This document shows, piece by piece, positions 11,341-25,300 of a stretch of DNA of 64,000 nucleotides. Origin of the DNA: Physcomitrium patens (Eukaryota; Streptophyta; Bryopsida; Funariales; Funariaceae); contig NC_037275.1 of NCBI RefSeq assembly GCF_000002425.4, positions 1,886,636-1,950,635 of the forward strand, in the 5' to 3' direction. The notes under the pieces are model-generated. The model had not been told where the DNA came from. It worked only from the letters and a program-made list of their open reading frames with translations, and did no database searches. How positions within the stretch are numbered: position 1 is the first letter of the stretch; every line of letters starts with the position of its first letter. The translations under genes and the position numbers were made by a program.

Positions 11341-11780
11341 AATTTAAGCGTCTAGATGCTGTTTAGCCTGAACCAAAAGCTCAACCGAGCGGTATCTTAG
11401 AAGGTTCGAGAGGGCGAGTGAGTAAGTGAGCTGGAGATCGACGCAAGAATCATGCAGGCAGCACTCCGAGATTAGCATGACTTGCTCGCGCAGCATGGAG
11501 AGGCAGCGATGATAAGACCATCCACGCCCATGTTTGAATGTTCGACGAAGTTCGTCGCTTCGTTGATGCTCGGTGCTGAGTCGGCTTCGGCCTCCTTCGC
11601 CATCTGTCGATGCTTTTAGGGTTTCCCTCCCACACGAAGAATGTATCCACCGCAGCAACATCAACAGTTCACCCACTGAAAAGTTCACCCAAAATCCATG
11701 TTTTTTCCCACACATGCAGTGAAGCTCAGTTTGCTCATAACCAATGCCTTTGACTCCACATAAAGACTGTGACAATCTGC
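11341..11780 (-). promoter_or_regulatory. Promoter region with telo-box
   Basis: On the minus strand positions 11616-11624 read AAACCCTAA, the telo-box common in plant promoters and leaders. A 143-residue frame on the minus strand also crosses this stretch, but it resembles no family and I do not call it. Assignment as promoter of the downstream minus-strand gene is inferred. Confidence 0.35.
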
Positions 11781-12370
11781 TAGAATTTCTGTAATTGTGT
11801 TGGATGTTGTGCGTGATCAGGTTTTTTAAACCATTTTTTTTTTAAATCTCTGATGTTGAAGAAGTAATTTGCTTTTTCTGCACACATAATGACTATGTAG
11901 GGTTTTGAAGAATGATTTTAAAATAATGAAAAGATGAACTTGGTGAGAGTGTGGAACTGTTGTGGACATGATTTCACACTTCAATCATGATTAGGTGTTT
12001 TATTGCAGGAAGTGAGATAATTAGTAACATGTTTGTGTGTATGTGTGTGTGATTTAACAAATACGCTAAGAATGTATGGAGATTAAAACCCACAATACAC
12101 ATATGCTTCAACATGAGAGTTAACAAAAGGGATGATAGTGTCAACCTTGCTTTCATTGTATTGCAAGAAAAATTAGAAGGTTTATGTCCAACCATTAAAT
12201 AAATGGTTGCACAATGTATAAAAGGAAAAGTTGAAACAAAAATAAAATAAAAAAAATAGAATAAAACAAATTGTCATGTATGCTTGAATGAGTTTTATTT
12301 GAAAATTAGTAATATCTTCATTTTATAGAGTCTTTTGTTTTATATATATATTTCCATTGATCAGAAAAAG

Positions 12371-12407
<37 letters not shown>

Positions 12408-12728
12408 GGTTTTGAAAAATTAATAAGAAGTTATTTTTGAAACAAAATTTGGCTGAAAATATTTTCATAAAGACATAAATTATATGAATATGACATACGT
12501 GTGTAATATCAACTAAAAAAAACAAAAAAAACAAAGAAAACAAAAAAACTCTTACTATAAAAGATGTTTAAAACAACTATCACTGAAAAATAATGTTGGT
12601 CTTTAATAAATATAAAATTTTATTCTTTAATAATATTTTATATATAATTTATTTATAAAAAAAATCTATACTAAAAAAATATTATAATCAACTAAGTGAT
12701 ATAAGTCATACTTGTAACTAATTTTGTA

Positions 12729-12759
<31 letters not shown>

Positions 12760-13860
12760 TTATTAAATTTAAAATTTTATTTCCTGACATTTCAAATAAA
12801 AATTAATGTTTTCTAAAACATTAACTGAAATTGCATATAATGGTATTACAGCAAATAATATGTTAAAGCATTATTCAAAAAATGTTTTGATTACCACTAA
12901 AATGATTAAATATTTTGTCTGTTTCTTTGTTTTGTTAAAAGAAAAAAATCAATATGTTAAATCTTTAAAAATTAAAAATAGAAAAATCTAGTTATTTTGG
13001 CTGCATGCTTGAGTAAAATAATTTCTGTAAACTAAAGTTGGTATAAGATATTAGCTAATTGTTTCAGAGCAAAACAAATTCTTCTAGTACAAAAATGAAG
13101 TGGTATTTTTTATCATGGAAAATTCAAATAATCATAATTAAATAGTTTATTTATTTGCCATTTTAAAGCAAGTCATTATTGGAAAATTTAGATTGAAATT
13201 TCTAATATTAATAAATTTACATCCAATTTCAATATGTATAATAGACCACTTCAAAACTTTTACCTTTGTGAGTGGCATATGGAAAAACAAGACAACAATT
13301 GTCTTTTGTCTAATTGTCTTGTTACTTAAGCCCAATTTCTCTTATAGTTTGCAAATCATTTTAAATGTTGTATAACTATTTAGTTATTAGATATTAAATA
13401 ATGCTTCAAACAAGCTTTTAACTTTGGATATTTCAAAATTTAGCAGAAGTATGTTTATATATATATATATATATATATAGTTTTGTTTTAAATCAACTAA
13501 ATTGGACAAAGGTTACAATGTCATTTATTATTATTATTATTATTATTATTTAATACACATAAATAACTATACAGAATAAAAAGACAATCCAAATCACGGT
13601 ATATATTTTTTAAGTGTTCGGAATTAACAGAAAAATATGAAATTGAAAATATTTTTTCAGAATACTACAAACATCAAACATCAAATCAGAAATAAAGTCA
13701 TGTTTGAATTAATTTAATACTAATTGTAATAAAAATAAAATGAAAACTGTTCTTTCCAACCATAATGAATAGAAAAATACTAGAATGTCAAAAAACATAA
13801 AAACCGGTCAAAACCAACCTAAACTTTAAAATCTTAAACAAATATACAAAATTAACCTGC
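11781..13860. other. AT-rich intergenic stretch with microsatellites
   Basis: No gene is seen. TA dinucleotide tracts lie near 12.37-12.41, 12.73-12.76 and 13.46-13.48 kb, and a (TTA)n tract near 13.52-13.55 kb. The short frames here are AT-rich chance products. Confidence 0.6.
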
Positions 13861-14464
13861 TCAAATACTTCGTCCGTTGTCGGTCATGATACTGGGGCAG
13901 GCCGATTTGATACACAGCGTGCGCGAGAACGCGGGTATACTATCCAGGTATATGATGCGGGTACAATCAGGGTACGTTAAGTATCCGGACATACAAGGGG
14001 TATGGGAAGGGTATGAATATTGGCAGGGAATGTTCAGGGTAGGATTCCGCCCTCGTCGTCATTCGATACTACACGCTTCTTCTTCTCCACCGTTGTCGTT
14101 GTTGCTGTTCAATTTTGGCGCCGGAGCGGGTCCGTGGGAGGAGTTCACATGCCCCTGCTGCTGCTCCCGGTGGTCTCTCTTCTACGCTTCCTCGTATCGC
14201 TCCCGATGTGTTGGAATTGAGCGCTTAGCAGTTTGCAAAATGTGGGAGTGCGGTAGTTTTGCTTAAGGAAATTTCGCGTATGCCGAATAAAATTTCGAGG
14301 GAGTTGTGTGGGGTTAGAGAATGGCTGCATTGCAATGGAGCGGGTGTTGTAGCTGCTAGTGCTTGTATTAGGCAGGGGGGCGCGTGAATTTTCGATTGGA
14401 TCAGAGGTTCGAGATTCGGAGTTTTCTCAGGTTTCATATGCGGTGGATTTAAGAGGTTTCGAGG
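13861..14464 (+). promoter_or_regulatory. Promoter and 5' leader of the 2OG oxygenase gene
   Basis: GC content rises abruptly at about 13.86 kb. The stretch leads directly to the ATG at 14465 and contains no family-like frame. Its role is inferred from position. Confidence 0.45.
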
Positions 14465-15767
14465 ATGAAAGAACCAGCTCCGGCGACAGGGGACGTAGTG
14501 TTGAGCAGTAGGAAGAGGTTGAAGCCTCCGAGTAACAACAATGGCCAGCCTTCGAGGCGACCCCGGGAGGAAGAATTAGGGAGAGATGGCTTAGTGTCCA
14601 TACCGCGGCTCTTGAGGACTCCTAACGTGAACCACAAGTCGGAAAACTATGAGGATTTGGAGGACTTGGAGTATCCGGCCGCATTGTACAGTACCATGGA
14701 GCAGCATTTGCCGTCCAGCTTCTTGAACGCCCCGCGTGAAAAGAAGTTGGCATTGCTTGATAGGATACTGTCAAAGTATCGCCCCAATGGAGAGCGCGCA
14801 AAGGTAATTCTATTATAGGGTTTCGCTCCCTGAATTCTGTTTTGAGTTTTCTGATTAGACCGGACGCTGGTCGAACACCTCAGCGCGGATCATGAGAAAA
14901 AAATAAAAAATCACTGAGTGCACTGAGTGGGATAAGCGAAATGAATCCGAGTTGGAATACTTTCCTCTGAATTTTTGTTAGCCTTAAGACCTGGGTAAAG
15001 ATCCGGTGCACAAATAGCTCCAGCACTTAAAAGAAAGGTCAATCAAGCTGTTTTTGGATGGAAAAGTTCTGTAAATGTTCCCTGTTTAAAAGTTGAAGTC
15101 TCCTTTAACCCTAATTTTCGAATCATAGCAATTTTTTTTTTCCCTCCGCGCTGGTCGTTGATATGGATCATTTCGCGTTATAAGCAGGTGGACAAAATTT
15201 TGTTATGCTCAAACTTCAAAGTCAATGTGAACAATTTTATGATCATAATTTCTCAAAAATACTGCACAAGTGGCCGTGGTCGCGTCTTAATGAAAAGGTC
15301 TATGCAGTCTATTTGGTGTCACCGCTGCTCATGTCTGCTTGGATGTGCATGCAGAAGCATCGGGAGTACAGGGAAAGGATAAAGCATAATTATCAGGTAT
15401 GCCCTAATCTTGTGTTGATTATTGCTCATCAACGCTGGTACTCAAAGTTTATGGTCACACATGCATATGCTGAAGTTCAACACAAAAATCTTGCAGCCGT
15501 TGCATGATGAGCTCTATACTCTCGATCCTGAGCGATTTTTTGTGAAGTCCTTCTTGGATGCGGTGAAGGATGGCTCTGAGGTTGCTCTTCGTCGCATTCT
15601 GACCGAACACTCTTCAGGGGTTTTTACTTTCAGCATGTTGAAACCTTCTTTCTGTTCAAAAATGTTGGAGGAGGTATGTGACTGTTACATTTTGTATTTC
15701 AAACATTTGAAGTTGCACACAGTAAGAGTGCTGTCTTAGTATCATGATTGTTTCCATGGTTATATAC

Positions 15768-15807
<40 letters not shown>

Positions 15808-17374
15808 CTTTTGATATTGGAAAACACATAAGAGGATAATTGGTCCAAGTTCTTGTGAAGTGATACCGTAAAAGAACAATTTATTTTTTCTCATTGGCTC
15901 TAATATAATAGTCCTTAACGAGCACTGAAAGAAGTATGTGCATGAATCTTGTGTCGGTGAGATCCGTCCAGGTAGAGCACTTCGAGAGATGGGCACAGGA
16001 AGCAAGAGTAAAGGTGATGCGTCCAAACACCATGAACAACTATGGAGCAGTCCTTGATGATATTGGAATGGAGGTCATGTTGAACCACTTAATGCTTCGC
16101 TATCTCAAACCCATGGCTGCGGGTACATCCCTTAAACTTTTCAGCCTTTTCAAGTGTCTTCCTGATCCTTTCCTTATCGTGAGTATCCTCATTTTTTCCG
16201 CACTGATTCTATGATAACATTATTGGCAGTGTTGTTCCTCAACGTTGGTGGATCGTCTTTAGACACTCACCATGGTTTTGTTGTGGAGTATGCAATGGAT
16301 CGTGATCTTGATCTTGGTGAGATCGCTTAGACCATTAACTTCTCAGTCTTACATCATCCTAAGGAGATAAGTAGCCTTATAATTCTGTTACATACGCTTT
16401 CTAGTGAAGTTTGCACCTCTTTCTCTCGCTCTCTCTATCTCTCTCTACACACACCCACACATGCACACGTCCACACGCACACAAACAATATTAGATCTCA
16501 ATCTTAAGAGATTTGAACAATTTTTTTCCCATCGAAATATCTTATACTTGGCTTCATCAAGATGGCTGAGTATTTTCTTTTCAATTTTGGTGGATAACAC
16601 AGGTTTTCATGTTGATGACTCTGAAGTGACACTGAACGTCTGCCTTGGCAAGAAGTTTGATGGAGGCGAGCTTTTCTTCCGTGGTGTTCGATGCGACAAG
16701 CATGTCAACGGCGAAGCTCGTTCCGAGGTACTAGGAAGCATGGCCCACAGTCAATTCTCCTCGTGCGGGCAAGTCGTTAGTATTTTGATTTCTACAGCGT
16801 AAGCTTTTAAATATGCTACACTTTGCTGAGAAAGCCGTCAGGTGAATGAGTAACTTGGGCATCTATGCTAAATATTAGCAAAGTTACATTTTATTTTTGC
16901 AGGAAGTATTGGAATATTCTCATGTACCTGGTGATGCTATTCTGCATGCTGGTCGTCATCGACATGGTGCAAAGGCCATTACCTCGGGTCAGCGGACAAA
17001 CCTGATTCTATGGTGTCGCAGGTAAAGTCTTGTTTAAACTGGCCTACCTTTTTTTTTTTTTTTTTTTTTTTTTTTCCTCCTATTTTTTCACATAACAAAT
17101 AGCATGATTATTCCCAAACAATAAACTAAGCTTGCAGTGCTTTTCTTTTATTAAATTTTCCTCCCCATCGTTTTCTTACGTATGTATGGTATCCATGTGT
17201 GTCATATTGACATAGTGTGGTATGTATCTTTGGAGCAGCTCGGAATTTCGGGAGCTTAAGAAGTACCAGCGTGATTTCTCCAGTTGGTGTGGAGAGTGTT
17301 TGCTGCGGAAGAAAGAAGGAAAGAAAGAAAGAGGTCGTCGGCTCTCTAGTGCTAAGCGGCAATTGTCGTCTTGA
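14465..17374 (+). CDS. 2-oxoglutarate/Fe(II)-dependent oxygenase (P4H-like), 391 aa
   Basis: Eight exons join in phase: 14465-14803, 15355-15396, 15497-15673, 15972-16122, 16230-16316, 16603-16727, 16903-17021, 17239-17374 (stop TGA). All introns are GT-AG. The 391-residue product matches a plant family of 2OG-Fe(II) oxygenases (Arabidopsis At1g22950 and relatives, from memory). The N-terminal half has KSENYEDLEDLEYP, HREYRERIKHNYQ and ELYTLDPERFF; the middle has MRPNTMNNYGAVLDD and SSLDTHHGFVVEYAMDRD. The double-stranded beta-helix supplies the iron facial triad: HxD in GFHVDDSEVTLNVCLG (His268, Asp270) and a distal His in HRHGAKAITSGQR (His328), with Arg338 placed to bind 2-oxoglutarate. 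A basic tail (RKKEGKKERGRR) could direct the protein to the nucleus. The substrate is unknown; prolyl or lysyl hydroxylation is only a family possibility. All catalytic positions look intact. Confidence 0.88.
15770..15807. repeat. Poly-T tract in an intron
   Basis: A long T homopolymer within the third intron of the oxygenase gene. A second T run sits near 17.05-17.08 kb in the last intron. Such tracts create spurious poly-Lys frames on the other strand. Confidence 0.9.
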
Positions 17375-19866
17375 TGTCTCCATCAGATTCACTTGGTACA
17401 GAAAGCTCATGTCATAGTTCCTGTAAACTACGTTGGTAAGCTTGCAATTAGTTCCTCTTAAAGGGGGCGTCACAGTAGTTCAGTTGGATAACCTAAAACT
17501 GTCTGTATAGTGATAAGACTACTTTTCAACCTCAGATTCCTGAACGTCATGGGGTACTTCTCTGTCTATTTGTTGTGATTTCTATAGAATATTTTTTGGG
17601 GGGGTCATAAAATTACTCTGAAGTACAGTAGCTTTGTCATGGACGGATACCAGTCATCTCTGTTTTTCGCAAATTTAATTGAAATCATTTCCATGTTTTC
17701 TTTCACTTAAAAACATCTATTTCATAAGCTGGCTGTTTATTTTCCTGCCTGCAGGATACAAAAAACAACAAATTCTTTAGAGGAAATTTTATACCTGGGC
17801 TTGGAAGATGTGGATGCTGGAAAAGCGAAATTTTGGCATACGCTATTATCAAAAAATTAGCTGCTATGACGCTTGAAATCATCTCCATACACACCCTACC
17901 AATAGATAGGAGGTCCTGGTTCAAATATTTATGTAAAGGATTCAGATGAAGATGAGACCAAGTTATAAAATCCTCAAGCACATTTGTTATGTGGTCGTTT
18001 CACAAAAATGTTAAACGCTCAGCATGACCTTATTTATATTTGTAACTTAATGCTCTAGTTCGTTTGGAATGTTGTAGTCGACATTCTGCATCGTCAGCTC
18101 TTTTAACAATCTTCCAGAGAGGTCCGACGACTGCAGAGTTTCTTCGTGAAACTCCAAAATTTGGAACATTCTCTTGTCATTTTAACACCATTCAATGTGA
18201 ACTTGTCCAAAACCTCAAACTGAATCTTAATGCAGCAGGAGTCTGTTGATACGATCAAGAAGAGAATGAAGGCGATCACATAAACGTAGATGTCCAGCAA
18301 ACAGAGTATGGGAGATGGGTTGTGCAGAAATCTTCCATAGACGATAATAGCAACTAAAGCGTGCAGCAACACACCCTCTGTATGTGATATTCATCTGGCT
18401 CACCAGGGGCTTTCAAGGCAATAAGATATAGAATTTGCAAGGGTGGTAAGATGATGTTTTCTTTTCGGGAGAATTTTGATGGGTGTGTTTTGAGTAGCAT
18501 CAGGTTTAGAAAGCAAGAGGCATGGCAAACATATGATATTACAACATTGTAACAATATTTAGTATCATAGTGTAGGGTTTTCATTATACAAAGTCCATAT
18601 ATAATTGTTTCATGTGGCAATCAATGTAAAAAAGAGAGATAACAATGTGACAAAAAAACCTACATTGTACCTTGTAATATATATTGTTTGTTACATTTTA
18701 CAATGTATGGTTTTGTACAGAACTTTGTCGATGGTAAAATATGTTGTATAAATATGGGAATATACATAGAAAAAGCTCATTATGAGGTACAGCATATGCA
18801 TAAGTACATAAAAAAATCTAATAGAAAGAAAATGGTATAATAATTCAAATAAAGATGCATAATATTTTGTATATCAGATTTTTATGACTTCCATGAAACA
18901 CATAGTTATAAAATATTTAGAAGACAAATTATGAATTTCTATGTACATGTGTTTTATATATGCTATAAGATTATCACAATTTGTGTAGTTTTAAAGCATG
19001 TACCATATATGAATTCTATATAAATCAATATATGTTTTTCTTCCATTTAATTGAGTCATATTGAGCTCTTATACTAGGTAAGTATTCTAAATGTAATTAG
19101 AATTTAAGATTGCATTTTTTTGTTTATTTTTCTTGCAATTCTAATTTTTAATTCTAAAAGTTATGTTTTATTGAATAATTGTCTTGGTAATTGTCTTAGT
19201 ATTTGTCTTGTAATATAATTTGTATAATATTTTTTTTTTCCACAATTTTTTTACTACTCTTTCTAATTGCAGCTAAAATTTTTGCAAGATGCTTAGGTTT
19301 TGTTTTTAATGTAGATCTATAAAATTTAGAAATTTAAGGAGTATTATTAAAAAATCTACGATTGGTAGAAAGAAGAAATATCAAACACTTGGATTCTATA
19401 GGTTCTTTTTCATCTAATATAACATGAGAGGTATAAAAAGTAGAAAAAAAAAATATGTGTGGAGATTAAAAAGTCAATTAGAGATAATAAAATAAAGATT
19501 CATGCACTACCAAGTGAAAAAAAAATGTAATAACAAGTATTGTGGATAGTATAAAAACTATCACTATTTTAAATTTATTATATTTTATTTAGGATATTAG
19601 TCATTAGTTTTTACTTTCAAAAATAAGAATAAATTATATAATATTTTGAGTTTTTTATTTAAATAATAAAATATCCATTATTAAAATTTAATTATTTAAT
19701 CCATACAATGTCATATTTCTTTATACAACTAAAAAAATACATGGTCAAATATATTTCATATATTAATTATAATAGTATGTATGTATATGCATTCATCCAA
19801 AAGACAATATATGTATTTATGTATTTATACATTTATCCATATTGCAACTCTAAAAAAATGACAATT
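17375..19866. other. 3' flank of the oxygenase gene, then AT-rich intergenic
   Basis: The first kilobase has mixed composition and probably includes the oxygenase 3' untranslated region. A hydrophobic 89-residue frame on the minus strand (18103-18372) resembles no known protein. From about 18.6 kb the DNA is AT-rich with no gene. Confidence 0.45.
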
Positions 19867-20869
19867 ATTCAAAAAAGAAAAAAATATCATATGTACCTTT
19901 GAAATATATTGAAATATTAAGAATATCCTTGTATTCTTGATAATAGCAAATATATCCCTCATTTTTGTGATAATTGCAAATCCACCCTTGAGCTTAATAA
20001 GTTATAACTTTATTGTCATTTTAGGTGAATCCGAGGCCTAAATCATGTGCTGCATAGATTTTTGTGCATCAATTTTATGTATTACCAAGTAATCAATTGT
20101 CACATCATTGAAAAGTATTCATATTGAACATAAAAAAAAATGTAGTATACATGTGTGGAAACTCTATGTTGAGTGATTTCAAATGCTATAATAATCAATA
20201 AAAAGAAAATTGGGATATATTTCTTTTGATTCAAGTATACATTATCTTTCAAAGCTTGTTCTCATATAGAAAATTAAACACCTCTTCAGCTCAAAGTCAT
20301 GTACACATGTAGTTCTCTATCCATGAACAAGATCATTTTTTTTTGTGCTTCTGCTATAACACATTTCTCTCTATTTGCTTCAAGTATTTGGTTAGCTTTA
20401 GATGGTCTCTAAGTAACAATTTAGTTTTGGTTACATTTGCTTCTAGCTTGAACCACCTGCTAAAGATACAATTCAAAAAGCTATACATTCTTAGCAAGAA
20501 ATGAAACATGAACTAAAAGAAGTCGGTTGCAATTGGTTGCCTCCATTCACTCTATCCTAGGCCTTGGAGTAAGCAAGCTTGTACCATACAAATCTGTTGG
20601 AAGTGTTTCAATGATGGCAATGCCAGAGCTAGGGTCTGGTTTGTAGGGGGCCCAACTTGTGCAAAAAAGCCCTACACCAAAATTTGCAAGCCATGTAGTT
20701 TGGACCTTAGATTCACCTAAAATGGCAAGTAAGTTATATCTTATCATGCTCAAGGGTAGTTTTGCAATTATCACAAAAGTGAGGGGTATTTTGCTATTAT
20801 CAAGAGTAAATGGATATTCTTCATATTTCAACATATTTCAAGGATATATTTGATATTTTTCTTTCAATA
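19867..20869. mobile_element. Non-autonomous DNA element with long inverted arms
   Basis: The left arm (about 19867-20043) and right arm (about 20697-20869) are reverse complements with scattered differences: for example CTTGATAATAGCAAA and TTTTGTGATAATTGCAAA and CATTTTAGGTGAATC on the left recur in the same order on the minus strand of the right arm. The interior of about 650 bp shows no matching halves. Arms of about 170 bp suit a Mutator-like or other TIR element, but no transposase is present and I could not fix a target duplication. A 95-residue minus-strand frame (20547-20834) runs from the right arm into the interior. Confidence 0.7.
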
Positions 20870-22387
20870 AATTATATATTTTTTTAAAAATTCATTCTTA
20901 ACACCTTCCATTTTGAATTTCTTTTACTCTTGGATATTTCTATTTTATGTATTTGTTTATTTAAAAAAAAAATCAAATAATTATTCTTCCAAACATTGAG
21001 CTAAATTTCAAATGAAAACATGATTTTTTTATAGAGTAGTCCTACTAAAAACTAGTGCCAAGACATTAAATGCTCAATTGATGCACAATCTTATAAAGAA
21101 AATATTGGTCTCCATAGAACATTAGTCCTTCTACTTATTTCCACTCAAATAGATTCCTAGCCAATTCATCACAAATTTCTCAATAATATTTTAATGTACA
21201 TTTTTATTATTATTAAAATATGCTTTAAAAGTTCTTCATTTCAACTTAGTTCTTAGCAAAGTATGAAGTACAAAGTATTTTTATAATTTTTTATAATTCT
21301 AATTTTAAAAATACTTAAGAATATGAAAAACCTTTATTATGTTCTTAAGAAAATTGGAATACTAAATGTTTCAATATATATATATATATATCAAAAGAGA
21401 ATTATGCTTCAAATAAAAAAATTAATAGAAAAAAATTACAAAAACAATCGATGAAAGTCTTTCCATTAAATAAAAATTACTCAATAGTAATTTTACTCAA
21501 TTAAATAGTAATTAGTGTGGGTTCACTATTAACATATATTCATTAGTAATATAATGCTTATAAAATGATAAACTAATATATGAATAAAAAAATTATTATT
21601 TAATGAAATAACAATAAAATATAAAATAAAATTACACACAATTTAAAGCATTACTTGTGAATAAGAGACTCATGTTCAATAAAATAAAAATATGTAAATA
21701 AGCTAACTTAGAGGTATGTATTTCTATGTCCGTCCAAATCATGTTCTTCATGACATCACTACGACTAATCAGAACTAGTTAATCCTAAAGCAAAACAAAG
21801 ATCCCAATGGAGTATGTATGTAAATAAACATACACAAACATGTTTGATAACATTAAGGTTGGCAAACAAACCATCACACTGGGTCCATGCTGGAAATAGT
21901 AATGCCCATTAAACGCAAATGAAGTTGAACCTATCCTGGCTTCGCACCTCGAAGACACACCATTTGGGGTTCTTGTAAACTTATGAAATGTACGTCAGAT
22001 TTATGTCCAATTGAACATCTTAAAAATTCTGTCTATTTTAGAGTGGAACAAGAAGAACCTTGACTTCTACCACCTTCAGAACATTGCCCCTCGATGAAAT
22101 TAAGACTTACAGAAAAAATTGTACACAACAGATTGAATGCAAGAAATCACATTTCGTCTCAGCATCAGCTAAAATGTTAAGTTCGATTGGGTTATCAATC
22201 CCAGCTTTGTAAAAGGTTCTTTGACGTCTCCCAAGTCTCAAGTTAAATCCGACCCTTTTCCTCACGTACAGGCCTACTAACATAGCTCTTGATCTAGTAA
22301 ACCCTTGATCTTGTAAACTTGAACTATCCTGTCCTTTTTGGGCTACAAATCGGTGGGCTCGACCTCTGTACGTAAAGTAATATTTTC
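20870..22387. other. AT-rich intergenic, then 3' flank of the F-box gene
   Basis: No gene is seen to about 21.7 kb; a TA tract lies near 21.38 kb. From about 21.9 kb composition becomes mixed, consistent with the 3' untranslated region of the minus-strand F-box gene. Confidence 0.5.
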
Positions 22388-25300
22388 TTAAGTGTGGAGT
22401 AGAAAGACTTTTAAGTTGGGGAATAGCCTCCGCAGTTCTTCCTTGGAACGCCGCTGCACCGGAACAAGATCCGACATCATTCAGAAAACTTATCTATTGG
22501 AGAACCAAAACCAAAGTCTAGCAGGTAGACTCGCAAACACTTTTCGGAATAGCCAATAAAATAACTAGAAATACACTCTAAAACCAAACTAAGACACTTC
22601 AGAGTTTGGACGATCTTGGAAACACATGCAATTTATGTCCATCGCTTGAAACACAGTACATGGCAACCCAAGAATCTCACCTTGACATTTATGCAACCAT
22701 TGACGTCAAGGGCTATCAAGGAACTTCCACAGCATGCGGCAAGGCTTTCCAGGCCTTCGTCAGATACTCCAAGAAGTCCATGCAAGCTGCCCACCATAGA
22801 ACAAGAATTGGTTAACACATAAATCAATTCCAATCAGACACAGATTTTTCTAACAGGCGAAATGAATCCCAAGGAAAAACAACATATCGGCATCGGAAAC
22901 TGGATTTGTTGAGCTTAACGAGATCTTGCAACACTTACAAGTGAATAATCATCATCATTTAGTAATGTGAAGAGTTTCCAATTAAGCCTAATACAACAAC
23001 ATAGCTGACCTTAAACTCTGAAGACGAGAACAGTGCTGTGCAAGGGCCGTGAGTCCAACGTCTGTGATATTGATGCACCTGTTTGAGGACAATGCAAATA
23101 TGTGAAGTCTTTAATATTATCGATGTATCTCAAACTCATGAGAAATATAGTAAACCACGAAGAAACCCGTCGACGTTGCATCCTATTAAATCAGTCATTA
23201 GTGTTGGAAGAACATACCAAGTCAAATTCAGGGTCTCTAATTTTGAGCACTCACTAATTGCCGACAATCCATCATCTGATAAAAGCTGTTCACCCAATGC
23301 CATGCCTTCAATGAGACATAATACAGTTGATAAAACTACAATTTGTAACCATCTTTTAGAAACAACATGGGATCAAAGCTCAAGAAAACAGAAAATATTA
23401 TCGTAACTGAACAAGAAGTCAAACTAAAATTTTAGAGTGCGCTCTGCTTACATGAGCACCACAGAGATCAAGGACGCGAAGTTCGCTTAACTTGCTTAAC
23501 GTTATGAAAGACGTGTCTGTGAAACTGCACACCCTCCCACAATAATGAAGTTACAACAACGAGTGATCAACGAGAGAAATAAATCATCGTCAAAATTTAG
23601 GTCTAACACAATCTGGGTTGTGCCACTAATTTAGTACAAAATCCAACCGAACAATAAAAGATACGCTAAGAAAAACCTAGAAAAAACTAATCATATTACA
23701 CAGAAACGATTACTCATCGAAGAACTACAAACACAATTCTGTCTTGAATAAGGTCTAGCTCATACTTGGGACTCGCATAAAGATATAGTTCTACAATTTC
23801 CCGGCAAGCATTGATAACTTCCACCAGCCCCTCGTCTGTAAGTTTCACGCCTCTGTAGCACCCACAACGGTATGAGGTTCAAACATTGCCTACACAACTA
23901 TGACAAGTGCAACAAAGCCAGCACTGCCATGCTAGACAGCAGAGACAACTGAACAATATGATTTACGCAAAGATAGGATGTGTACATGGATCGGCAAAGG
24001 TGAGCAACGTGACAAACTGAGACTCGACAGCGTACGAAACAGCAAATGCGACACGGTCAGATCGCAATGCTACCCCACCTAGTGAGATTGAGAATTTGAA
24101 TTCTCTGGCCATGCTTTGCAACGGCTCGCAAGCTCCTATCTGTAAGACTCTGCAGAACCAGATATAGACACAAATGCACAACATAGAATGCAAGGGTCAG
24201 AATTTTAAGTTTCAACTGCACGCATTTGCAGCAAATAACTGGAAAATTAGCTTAGAGGATGTCGCGTTTCTATATTGCATGATTGAGTCGCAAGAATCAG
24301 TTTACAAGGGTCCACCACGCTTATGGGAAATTGAGCAAAGAATAATTGACTGAATGAAACTCAAGGCTTAATAAGAAACAACAAACCTTACACCCGCTGA
24401 TGTTCAAACTTCTGAGATCCTTGCAAGATCTCACGACTGCTTCAATGCCAGCGTCAGTCACTCTGAAACATACCTCGCCCAAATTCAATCAATTTGAACA
24501 ACCATAGCATATATTGATGTCGATTTTTGTTAGCACATGGTGGACAAACATGAAGAAAAGAGTTTCAAGAAACGAATAACATGACATCGAATCAAATTTA
24601 CATGTCATACTAATCAACTGTATATGTCATCCAACGGAAGAGAGTAATATGACGATATCATACTTCAAATTCCAGTATATCGAGAATGATGTCAAACTTG
24701 GATTAGCCGAAGCTACGAAAATGACGCCCGAATTGGTGACCTTCTGGCACGCATTAAGATTTATTCGTCGAAGACTCTGCAAGGAATCCAACAATGTCCA
24801 TTTAACGTCAGAGTGAACCTTACAAAACCTATGGGAAGTTACAGAAACAACAACCAATGAACCAATCTTAGCTAAGTTTCATAAGAGCCCTTGGCAGAAC
24901 TATATCGATCCTCACATTGAGAGCCTAACATAGCGCTTCTCTAGGTCTCCATTAGAAAACTTACATTGATAGAATAAAATTCTTTCACCGCTCTCCCTTA
25001 CAGGAGGAAGAAGGTACGGCTTAAATCAATCAATAGTACTGTATGTGAATAATTCCTCTCATAGAGGTTTTTCTGTGCGCATACCTTAAAGGCTATAGCT
25101 GTCAAATGCTTGTCTTCTACATCCTGTGCGAACTCAAGATTAATTTCTTCCACATTCCGGAAACGCTTCTGCATTCCACAGGTTGCGACATCTCAAGCAG
25201 CCGGACAATACAGACATACTTTCACTTCCATCATGCACATAACAATAAGAACACATTCGTGACTTGTTCCCAGCTAACTTCATATTTAAAGCTACAAGGC

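Noticed and set aside
11344-11775. A 143-residue minus-strand frame in ordinary-composition DNA
   Set aside because: It matches no family, is Cys/Leu-rich without pattern, and lies where a promoter with a telo-box and leader is expected.
12361-13375. Several short frames on both strands
   Set aside because: AT-rich chance frames made of microsatellite and low-complexity sequence.
15760-16026. A frame with a long poly-Lys tail
   Set aside because: Produced by the intronic T tract on the other strand and overlapping a real oxygenase exon.
18103-18372. A hydrophobic 89-residue minus-strand frame that could be a membrane protein
   Set aside because: No neighbours, no splice context and no recognisable motif; it lies in the 3' flank of the oxygenase gene.
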